Positions 23,374 to 36,132 of a DNA stretch of 64,000 bases are shown piece by piece. Position 1 is the stretch's first letter. Each line of letters opens with the position of its first letter. Under the pieces are notes generated by a model that was given only the letters and a program-made list of their open reading frames with translations, ran no database searches and was not told the origin of the DNA. The stretch spans positions 310,001-374,000 of the forward strand of contig JAIXMO010000016.1 of NCBI GenBank assembly GCA_025677825.1, read 5' to 3'. A program made the position numbers and the translations under genes. Origin of the DNA: Helicostylum pulchrum. Lineage: Eukaryota; Mucoromycota; Mucoromycetes; Mucorales; Mucoraceae.

Positions 23374-26300
23374 TTAAACTTGATCAGCTTTTAAACTTGT
23401 CCAAGCAAACGCCAAGGTTGTAGCAATCTGCAACTTATCCTCTTTCTTTAAATGCCTGAAGCACTCGGATATGTAAACACTTCGATCAACGTTTTCAGGG
23501 CTGATGAAGTCGTAAGCGCACTTGATCGAATTACTGTAATTTGTGACTTGGTGCGCACAGCCAGCAGGAATATACACCGTATCACCAGGATTCTGGTATA
23601 GCGTGAACGGTACAACATCATACTTTCTCTCCAACGCCTTCAAGTCCTCCGCGTCGAGATAAAACGCATGGTCTAGAATAGGGTGCAAGGGCCCAACTTC
23701 CTTATGACCAGCGATATACGAACATACCTTTTCAAAGCTTTCGTACGGAAAGATATGCCAGAGCGCAGAAGCAACTGGAACAGATTCAGATGTGTTGTCG
23801 TCAGCATAATACATGACGTTCACAGCATCAGTCATATCACAGTGCAAGTTGGTCTTACCGGTTTTACCACTCTCGTCGCTGCCGTAGGAGATGAATAGCT
23901 TAGGTCCCAAATCAGGCGGCAAGTACTCTTCAGGTAATCTGTTGGCTAGATTAAAATACCCGTCTGCAGTGCAGTACTCGGGCGTCACCAAGGTATTCAT
24001 AAAGTCTTGATAAAGTCTGGGGTACTCGGCCTTCAACGACTTGTTGGGTGGGAGGTCCTTCACCTTGAGTACTTGCGTACTGTTCAATGCGGAGCAAAGT
24101 TCTTTACGCTTGGCGCGGTCAGAAAATGCTGCAAAGTAATCCTTGCCAGAAACTTCAAACTTGGTGCCATCGAGGTCAGTGGCTTCCAACGTTTCTTGGG
24201 CGCAGAGGTTTTCAAACATCTCGGGTGTCCAGTTCATTCGGCTGCCGGTTGTGGACTCTGAAACCATTGCAGGTTGGTGGGTTTGCCAATGGGCGTTGAA
24301 TGATTCAGGTGTTAAATCACGGGCTGAGATATGAAGCATGCTTGCAGCAGGTTGAGAGGGTTGAGGTGTTTGTGACAATGCGGGAGTTGTTGACAAGGAG
24401 GAGGAGGTGGGTACCGGCGATAATATAAGTGCTTGAGGTGATACTGAAGTTGGTGATGGAGGTACATGACCAGGTGCTTGATGTGGCAAAGGGCGACGAG
24501 GTTTTGGAGTTTTTATAACTCTTGAAGCAACGTTAGGCCTTGTATAACCATAGAAGCCATTGTACAATTCACGGTCTTGAGAATCACTGAGCATATGATA
24601 GGGCTGTAATTCTGGGTAGACGTAGTGAATTGATGGTACAGGGAAATATGGCATTGGAGGAATGAAATGAATAGGTTGTAGTGTTGGAGGAGGAGACAAC
24701 ACTTGATCATAGTTGTTATGTTGACTAATCATATTCATGTATAAATTACATCTTGCTGTATCAGAATAATGATAGCTGAAATAATTGTTATTGATACCAC
24801 GTCGCTTTCTTCGGACTATATTGGATGAGCAGAAATCGCCCTGAGGAGGGCGCTTCCTACTACTACTGCTTGCTGCTTGTTGGTTAAAGAATAAATTTTT
24901 GTAAAAAAGTTCGGGTGGAAGCTTTACTAATCCGTTGTCAGAATGTGACGCTTGGCAGTCCTCAAATTTTGTTGAACCCAATGCGCTTGGAAGTGCGAAT
25001 GTACCAGAGTTGCCAGTATGGATAATCTTAATATCGTTTATATAACAGGGTTCAAACTGGTTTCCAGTTCCGAATTCTAATGTATCAATATCCATTTCGT
25101 CAGGAATAGAGTTTGTTTGAGTTTGTTGTGGATATATATGTACATTGGTGTTGGAATCGTATAAAGCTTCAATCTGTTGAATAGAAAGAGGTGCATTGGT
25201 ATGGGTATTTGAGGTGCCAACCTGTTGACTAGAATGGTATGAGTTGATATGAGCATTTTGAGTGTCAACCTGCTGACTAGAATGATAGGTATCGACTTGT
25301 TGACTAGATTGGTATGAACGGGTATTATAGTTATGGATACGACCAGGAATAGGAGTAGAGGTAGGCTCATTTTGATATACATTATTTACTATAAAAATAA
25401 GGGTTAGAATACGTAAATAATACAGGTATATAATACAAGTATACGAATATTACCTGTAAATGAACTCTTGTTTGTATCCTTTTTATTATCATTTGTACAT
25501 TGAATATCAGCACTGCTGAAGGTATTATTAGAGTTATTTGGTTGTTGGTTGTGGGGTTGATTGATGTGTTCATATTGATATGCATTATTTACTATAAAAA
25601 TAACTGTTAGAATAAATAAATAATACAAGTATGAAATATAAGTATACGAATATTACCTGTAGATGAACTTTTGTTTGTATCCTTTTCATTATTATATATA
25701 CATTGGATATTAGCTCTGCTGGAGGTATTATTAATATCAGAGCTACTTGGTTGTTGGTTGTTGGGTTGATTGGTGTATTTACTATCAGTAGCTTGAATTA
25801 ATTCCTCCATTTCATCTTCAGGAAGTTTTGAAACTACAACAAATTCTTCTTTTACATGCGTATCTCCCTTTACGCAGTCAAATAAAGGATCATCGGAGGT
25901 GAGGGTGGTAAATTTGTCATAACAGTCTGGACAAATTTCAAGTGCACAGGTAGAGCATACAAAGTGATAGTTAAACAAGCTATTATAACATGAATCACAG
26001 AAATGTCTGTAACCTTCGGGATTTTCGCGCCGGATAGGGGTGTTTAAGCCGTTCTTGCTGAGTGCACCCTTTTGCTTTACTAATATATTATGAAATGTTG
26101 ACTTGATCTTATTCATGGCGTATGAGGGTGACTTTTTAGTCGGCGGTTTGGTGTTGAAGCATAAGCTCTTCAATCGTTGTAAAGGACTGGAATTGTTGGT
26201 TGAAGGAAAGTAAGGGCCATGTAAAAGCTTTCCGGTTTTTTTGGATACTTTAAATCCTCTTAATCCCAGAAAGCTACATGCCTCTTCTGCTTCGCAGCCG

Positions 26301-26398
26301 CGACAAGGAGCGTCGTTACATGGTTCGTCTTGAACTATCACTTTTTCGGTTGTTTGCTGTTTAAGACATTTTGCTAAACGCACAGCCTTATCAAACAT
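23374..26398 (-). CDS. JmjC-domain histone demethylase, KDM3/JMJD1-like
   Basis: A nuclear Fe(II)/2-oxoglutarate enzyme; KDM3 relatives demethylate H3K9. Three exons: 26398-25657, 25591-25454, 25388-23374; 964 aa. Exon 1 carries the KDM3-type zinc finger (HFCDSCYNSLFNYHFVCSTC then CPDCYD). A long Gln/Asn/Ser/Pro-rich linker follows, containing the duplicated exon described separately and repeats of SSQQV. The C-terminal JmjC domain shows NLHCDMTDAVN (first Fe ligands His and Asp), LDHAFYL, NPGDTVYIPAGCAHQVTN (last Fe His) and a conserved end DFISPENV. All three iron ligands are present, so catalysis is expected. It is shorter than animal KDM3 and has diverged in its linker. It is divergent from the kinase gene, with a 348-base shared promoter. 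Confidence 0.9.
25389..25790 (-). repeat. tandem exon-plus-intron duplication in the JmjC gene
   Basis: The end of exon 1 with intron 1 (~25790-25592) and exon 2 with intron 2 (~25591-25389) are near copies. Both encode N-Q-P-x-N-Q-Q-P ... IQC ... KDTNKSS-x-TG, and both introns start GTAATATTCGTATACTT and end TTATTTTTATAG. The following exon starts with the same T-AAT-AAT-(G)-YQ unit, so the breakpoint lies inside it. Both introns are phase 1, so the frame is kept whether or not the extra exon is included. Confidence 0.8.
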
Positions 26399-26488
26399 TG
26401 TGTTCGTGGTTAATTAAACAAGAAGAAAAATTAGCAAAAATATATTTACACATAAATATATTTTTGCTGTGGCGACTACAGATCCAAA

Positions 26489-26496
26489 TGACGTCA
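26489..26496. promoter_or_regulatory. perfect TGACGTCA (ATF/CREB) palindrome
   Basis: Sits in the 348-base divergent promoter, 91 bases from the JmjC ATG and ~250 bases from the kinase ATG. It matches the ATF/CREB consensus of bZIP regulators exactly. It could serve both genes; binding is inferred. Confidence 0.5.
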
Positions 26497-26746
26497 CAAA
26501 AAGCGCAGTTTTAAAATACCGGTTTAGGCAGTGGTAAAAAAAAGCACATTCCTTCTGTACTGTGTCAAAATTAGAAAAGGTTAATAATTATTGTCCGAGG
26601 ATAAGTTATCTTCATTTCGACCATCGAATATATATATATTCATACATTTTTCCCCTTTTTTTTCTTTCTTTTCACTTTTTTTTTTTTTTTGGTTCTTTTT
26701 TTTTGGTTATCAATTTCTTCTTTTTTTTTTTCTCCTTCTTTATACT

Positions 26747-29936
<3,190 letters not shown>

Positions 29937-32027
29937 AAAAAATATGTGTATATGATATAAATAAAAATATTTTATGGTAGACTGATACGGAGATTTAAGA
30001 AAGTGGGTAGTACTCATACTCAGTTGGAATTATTTGTTATTTATTTTTTTAATCTAGTCTAATCGATTTTAAAAAAGTGTGGATACACTACACATAAATT
30101 AGGGATCGAAATGATTGGAGGTTACTTTCGGCCGTAAATGTAAAGTTTTATTTCGTAATCGCGTTTGTTCTTATTTTGAATATTTTGGATATCATCACAA
30201 AATGGGAACTAGTTACAGTGATCGCAACTTTTTAAAAAAAATCCAGTGTGAGAGGTAGTTAGTTTCTGTCCCTTTTTTTTAAAAAAAGACGACCATTGAA
30301 TTTTAAAGGCTAGTAAAGTAAATAAGTAGAGGGGAGTACGATTATTTCTATTTTTTTTTTACCTCGCTATTCAAAAATCGATCTTATTTAGCGACTTATT
30401 TAGAGACAAGTGGTGGCGAGTTATTCCTTAAAATTCATATTAAAGCCATATAGCTGGTAATGCTCATTTTTCCTGTCGATCATAGGCATATTTGTGATAT
30501 AAGTCATTCCATTCCCAATTGGAAAATTTCGCTGTGGTTCGATCCCGAAAATAAATTGGCGCACTTTTTCGAAAAAGTAAGATTAGGTTTTTACATCATT
30601 TTTTTTTAGCTAGCATTATTAAAACACCATGCTAAACAGTTATTCTAACTATCTTTTTAGAGTGCACATATTTTCAAAGATAGGGAACACAAACTATTGT
30701 ATATACTTTTTAGGTAATTTTCAGTCGAAATAATTACAGATTATACGATTAAATATGTTAATCAGAATATTACGGTTATCCTAAAAAGGTACGACATTTT
30801 TATTACTTTTCTCTCGTACTGTGGAAAGCACAAGTGGTGGGTTTTGATTGCATTTTACGGTTTTTTTTAAAAAAAAATCGCAACCAATGCATCGTTCCAG
30901 AAAAAAAAAGAATGTAACACTGTTTACGTTTGTAACACCAAAATGTTGTCCCCATTTCATTTTCCCACCGTGCATTGTTAACTTAATTTAATATGAGCCA
31001 TTGTACTGTATGATCACATTACTTTTTTTTAAACGGAAAAAAATCGCACATAACTACATTATTTCTGTGCCTAGTAAAAATAGGTAAAAACTGCATAGAT
31101 TTTAAGAGTTTGACGGTTCACTCTTATTTATCTCTAACACTGATAATATTTTGGCGATAGGAAACGTTTAAAATATAAATATATGCGGATAAAGTTTAGG
31201 TTAGAAAACTTATTAGTTTGCATATAGTCATAATGCTTGGTTAAATAGTAAAGAAGGAAAAAATTGGGTTTGGTAAGTAAAAAAAATTATCACTTTTACT
31301 TGTAACTGAACCAGTTTTTCCAAAGCCAAACAAAAAATACTATACTATCTGCTTGGCCGATCATACAAACGAGTTTAAGCATTATTTGATGTTTTTTTTA
31401 GAAAGGTTACTTATTTGCCGATCTCGAAACTAAAAAAAAATATTACTAAATAACCATATTATAGTTAGTACAAATTTTCCTCACCAAGTATAAAAAAATA
31501 ATTATATTAAAGACGGTGTATATCAGTTGTACGATACACGGGTTTATTTAGGCTCAAAATACTCTTATGCGAGTTTCACATATTGCACTAGAAAATTAAT
31601 ATCTCGCCTACTGTACCACAACCTTCTTTTTTTACGACATTATTTTTAGTCATAAAATAACGTAAAAGTTAATCAACAGCTTATTTCCCATGCCACAATA
31701 TTCTAAAAATGGATACCTAGACATGTTGTTTTTCTATTAGGAAAGTTTAAGCAAAAAGAAGACTCTTGCTAAACTATCTATTTTAACTTTTCAGTTAGTA
31801 AAAAAAAAAGAAGTAAAACTATCAACAATATATGGGATAATAAAACATAAAAACAAACGGTATAACAGTAATTTGGTAAATAAAACGTTTAATTTGCAGT
31901 GGTCGCAGTGTAAAACCGTAAATGGGATCCCACCCTAAAAAAAAAAATCATATAAATTTAGAAAAAAAAAAATTCTTATGGTTTGACAACCTTGTTTCTT
32001 TTAGTTAAATTTTTTTTTCAAGAAAAA
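29937..32027. other. 2 kb noncoding region
   Basis: No supported gene on either strand. It contains two T/A palindromes (T8A7 at 30273-30287, T8A9 at 30861-30877) and many A runs. The last ~100 bases are the likely promoter of the YhhN gene. The longest frame (30781-30975) is AT-driven. Confidence 0.5.
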
Positions 32028-32699
32028 ATGTTTATTCCTCTCACCATCTTATCGTCTATGCTCTATGTATTTCTGATACATAGTAGACACGTTATTGGAA
32101 AATATATCGTTAAACCTGCAACTACGATACTTATTATTGGTGTAGCTCACGAGTCGAGTCCTGTTAGAAATGATATCAAATTAGCAGGTAAAGTTTATTT
32201 AACCGTTATTTTGGTAAAACAAACAGAATAATTAACTGTTACTCTAGGTTTATTACTGTCTTTGCTTGGAGATATTTTTTTAATGTTCGAAGGAGACCTT
32301 AACTTTGTCCTTGGTTTGTTATCATTCTTATCCGCACACATACTTTATATCAAATCATTCAACAAAACCAGAAAGACTCAACAGAACCTGAGTGCATTAG
32401 CCGTCTTAACCGCCATTGGTGTATCTTATTTCTCTTACCTTTTTAACTATATTTACAAAGACGGTGGCTATGTATTAGTAGTAGGCGTATTTGTCTATGT
32501 TTCGGCAATTGTGGGTATGGCATACACTGCATTATTAAACGGAAACACACCTTTGTCTATTGGCGTTGCTATGTTTATGATATCGGATTCAGTACTTGCT
32601 TTTGATAAGTTTGTTACTCAATCACCAGGTATCGCATACGAAGTTACAGTAATGATTACGTACCATATCGCACAGTTCTGTATCGCCAACTATCATTAA
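32028..32699 (+). CDS. YhhN/TMEM86-family membrane protein (lysoplasmalogenase-like)
   Basis: TMEM86 proteins hydrolyse the vinyl-ether bond of lysoplasmalogen in ER membranes; fungal activity is not established. Two exons, 32028-32187 and 32248-32699, give 203 aa. The conserved motifs YIVKPATTILII, LLLSLLGDIFLM and the late region MISDSVLAFDKF match the YhhN signature (KP-x-T, GD-x-F/L, SD). Eight hydrophobic segments fill the protein. The upstream in-frame TTG was ignored in favour of the ATG after AAGAAAAA. Length equals the family norm (~200-240 aa). Confidence 0.88.
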
Positions 32700-33113
32700 T
32701 TGTATAATTTAATTTTTAAGAGAAAGAGAAAGAGAGCGAGAGAGAGGGAGCGAGATAAATGGGGGAATTATTTTATCCTCTCTGTGTATTTCTAAATAAA
32801 CGTATATAAACATAAAACAATTTCCACTTTCCAGTGTGTTTATAATATTTATATTTAATTTCCTGCTTTTTCTTCGTGTTACAAGGAGTTATGAATAAAT
32901 AGGCGCAGAAAAAATGTAGCGGTAAGGTGTAGTAGTTAGACATCATTTATAAGTTGGCTCCTACAAATGAGTTTGTTACTGAATACATGCACATTAGTCC
33001 TCCCCACTTTCCTTTTACCGCTAAAAACTGAAATAGAAAGTAAGTGTCAACTTGGTATGTATACCAGTTTAGTAAATATGAACTTTTATTATTATTACTA
33101 TTTTTTCTATATA
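32700..33113. other. convergent 3' intergenic with GA tract
   Basis: Between the 3' ends of the YhhN gene and the Tim17-family gene. A GA-rich tract lies at 32720-32757 (GAGAAAGAGAAAGAGAGCGA and on). No gene seen. Confidence 0.45.
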
Positions 33114-33940
33114 TTATGTATGTTCTACTTTTTTATCTTCTTCCTTCTTCACCAAAGATACTAACCGATTGACATAAGTCGGTGGGTCCCCTGAAGCGTA
33201 ACGATGTAAGTCAGAAAGTCCACCAGCAGCCAGACCAAACATAGCACCAAATAACACGGAATATCTAAATGATCCCCTTGTCAATTTTGCTACATAAGAA
33301 AAAGATAGATGAATAAACAAGAATTTTTTGACGTGTTTTAAAAAAAAAACTTACTAAATGCAGAAAATAAAGTTCCAGTTGCAACACCAGCTGTAACTGA
33401 GTTAACTACATCTGCTTCACCACGTACATCATCTATAGCAGCCTCCAAAGATCCATATAATAAACATAATCCACCTGTCTTTCCTGCAAATCTAATACCT
33501 CGCTTGACACCACCCAACATCATACGATAATTCTTTGTTTTGTGATAAAAATACCAACCTTGTACAGTTGTAGGCAACTTGTGTGCGTTTTCGGCCAGGT
33601 ATTGTAACCCGGATTGTTGACCACCTAAAAAGGCACCAATACTAAAACCCCAGAATCCACCAATAGAGGTCATGAGCAAAAGTCGTGGTTTAGTAGTTAA
33701 TCCTGCTCTTAAAAGTCCAGGTGCTTCGTAGTCTTCTGTTTGATCGTAATTGACTAAAGTAGGTGGAGTGCTGGTATAAGTAAAATCATTAGCATTAGGT
33801 AAAGGAGCGGTAAACACTTGAGGTGTGGGTGGTGTCGTTAACACTTGAGGTGTGGGTGGTGTCGTTAACACTTGAGGTGTGGGTGGTGTCGTTAACACTT
33901 GAGGTGTTGGCGGTACTGGCCCTGTCGTTGTTTTATCCAT
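33114..33940 (-). CDS. Tim17/22/23-family protein, TIMMDC1-like
   Basis: Probably a mitochondrial inner-membrane protein; TIMMDC1 is a complex I assembly factor. Two exons, 33940-33355 and 33289-33114, give 253 aa. Residues 8-50 are four near-identical PPTPQV(L/F)T units. The Tim17-type region begins near residue 85 with MTSIGGFWGFSIGAFLGG and contains GGVKRGIRFAGKTGGLCLLYG, the usual G-rich helices, VTAGVATGTLF, and a last helix FGAMFGLAAGG. The presence of the VQGWYFYHKTKNYRMM linker favours TIMMDC1 over Tim17, Tim22 or Tim23. ATG at 33940 is chosen because the upstream extension starts at GTG. It is divergent from the bromodomain gene. Confidence 0.8.
33813..33913 (-). repeat. 27-base tandem repeat, ~3.7 units, in frame
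   Basis: Three nearly perfect 27-base units (AACACTTGAGGTGTGGGTGG...) plus a diverged fourth encode the PPTPQVLTT repeats in the N-terminal part of the TIMMDC1-like protein. A 27-base period keeps the frame, so copy number can vary without breaking the gene. Confidence 0.85.
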
Positions 33941-34086
33941 AGTGTTTAACAAGAAGAAGAGGCGGTACTCTCTCTGTCTTTGCCCTTGAAACACCCTATT
34001 GTGACGTAGTTTTTTGGAGCCTTCCGTTTCTCTTTTTTTTTTCTATAGGCCTTTTTTTCTTTTTTTTTCTGTAATAAACATTTAAC
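33941..34086. promoter_or_regulatory. short divergent promoter with TGACGT
   Basis: Only 146 bases separate the TIMMDC1-like and BRD8-like start codons. TGACGT lies at 34002-34007, and T-rich tracts fill the side next to the plus-strand gene. Shared regulation is plausible but inferred. Confidence 0.35.
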
Positions 34087-35888
34087 ATGGCAACTGCCGA
34101 ATGGACAGTATTAGAAAAGCTATTGCTTTCACAAGCAGTATATAAATATGGAGAAGATAATTGGTTTCAAATAGCTCGTAACCTTAAACACCATGCACTA
34201 CTCGATCGCCCTTCCGATTATTTTAATCAAAAAGTAAGAGAAATAATTGCAGAAGAAAACTTGTTGACTCATTGCGTCCTTTTTTTATATATATAAATAT
34301 ATAGAATTGTTCTTTGCAGTATTATTTAATGGTGGAAGAAATGAATAAACAAAAGTAAGTATTTACTACCCTTCTTTTTTTTTTCTCCCCCCTTTTTTTT
34401 AATTAATGATATTTTAAAAAAACCTAGGCGACAAACACTATCAAACGATATGCCGACAGTAGTTCGGATAGCACGAGAACTTTATGCGTTACGACTAGAA
34501 GAGCTAAAAAAAGCTATTAGCGAAGATGAAGAAAAGTTTCTTATTCTTGTGTCAGAAATGGACGATATTCGAGCTGGTAAATGGGACAACCAGTTATTAG
34601 GTTTACCAGAACCCCCATTAAAAGAAGAAGAAGAAGAAGAGATAGGCGAGAAAGAAGAAGAAACCGAAACTGAAAAAGATGAATTACAAGTTTCAAATGA
34701 GGAACCAGCAGTCTCAAATGAGGAATTGATGTCAGAGGAACAAAGGAAACTAGAGGCCGATAATTTAGAAAACGAGGCTAGGCATGTCAGAGAGGTAACA
34801 CCAGAACCAGTTACTATGGACACAGTACAACAGCTGCCTATCGATTTAAACCTTGCTCAAGAAAACAAAGCCGAAGAACAAGCGATTACAGCCGATATTA
34901 CACCTTTTGATAATACTACTGAAACGATGGAACAACGTTTACCGAAACGTTCAATTGATAATGATGATAGTGTGATCGAAGAAACACCTTTAAAAAAACA
35001 AAGAATGGAAGAGGTACCAAACCTTCCAGTTGAATCTCCCTCATTAGGTAATGTCATGTGCTATAAGCCGTGATATACATTTCGTACGCGTATACTAATA
35101 CAGTTTTATATTTTATTAGACGGTAGAGATAGTATGCAAAATAAAGAGGATGATGATGAAGGAATGAGTAATGATCCAACAAGAACAGAATACTCTACAG
35201 GTAAAAAGAAAAAAAAATCGGATCCCTTCACTGTTGCACGACGTTTATGTATATTAAATATTTTACTCAGATATAAGTCAAGGTACAACACCAGCTGATA
35301 CAACGGATATGAGTATAAGGGATGGGACGGAAAGTGTGGCAGGAAGCGAAAGCAATGCAGCAACACCTACGAACGAACGTAAAAAAGGAATTACGATGGT
35401 TGGTAAAGACGATCAACGACATAAATCATGGCAAAAAAACATCAATTTATTATGGCGCGAAATAGCTAATCATAAAAATGGAGCGATGTTTATGAACCCT
35501 ATTAAAGAGACGATTGCACCACATTATTACGATATAGTCAAAAGACCAATGGATCTTAAAACGATCAAGAACCGTATTCGAGATGGGGTACAGTATACAC
35601 ACATAAAAACATTACGTGAGATTATCATGTGTTTAACAAAAAAATTTAAAATAGTTAATTAATACAACAACAGAGTTTGAACGAGATGTGGTATTAATGT
35701 TGAATAATTCATTAATGTACAATAAGGAAGGTACCGAAGTGTATCAAATGGCAAGGGAAATGTTGGACGATGCAGCTGAACAGATACAAATATTTAAAAC
35801 TGCCGATAATGATACAGCTGCAAGTTCACATACCAGAGCAGCGTCCATGGCTGCAAAAGAACGAAGAAAAAGTGTTGTAGCAGAATAA
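34087..35888 (+). CDS. bromodomain protein, BRD8/Bdc1-like (NuA4 subunit)
   Basis: BRD8/Bdc1 is a subunit of the NuA4 histone acetyltransferase. Six exons: 34087-34233, 34320-34354, 34428-35047, 35120-35200, 35271-35587, 35655-35888; 477 aa. The N-terminus has a SANT-like segment (WTVLEKLLLSQAVYKYGEDN ... WFQIARNL) followed by YYLMVEEM, as in BRD8. Residues ~110-270 are acidic with Glu runs and coiled-coil character, and a basic PLKKQRM patch may be a nuclear signal. The C-terminal bromodomain reads WREIANHKNGAMFMNPI, YYDIVKRPMDLKTIKNRI, then across the last junction LINTTTEFERDVVLMLNNSL and MYN with the acetyl-lysine-binding Asn. The acceptor at 35655 is chosen because it restores this helix. 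Intact. Confidence 0.88.
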
Positions 35889-36132
35889 AAAACGCTCATT
35901 CTTTCCTGTAATATATAAATAACCTATACATACTCGCAAAAAATAAAATAAACAGATTTACAAACATTCTTTTTTTGCATTATATAAATATTTATTATGG
36001 GTATATTATACGGTATTTATTTCTTTTTTTTTCTTTTTGTATAGTATTCCTTTCTTTTTTTCAACAAATAAAGTAAATTAAGAGAATAGTAATGGTATTT
36101 TTAGTTTTTTAGTTTTCTTTTTTTTTTTTTCG

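Noticed and set aside
30536..30547. GGTTCGATCCC, tRNA T-arm-like
   Set aside because: No paired T stem, anticodon arm or acceptor stem around it on either strand.
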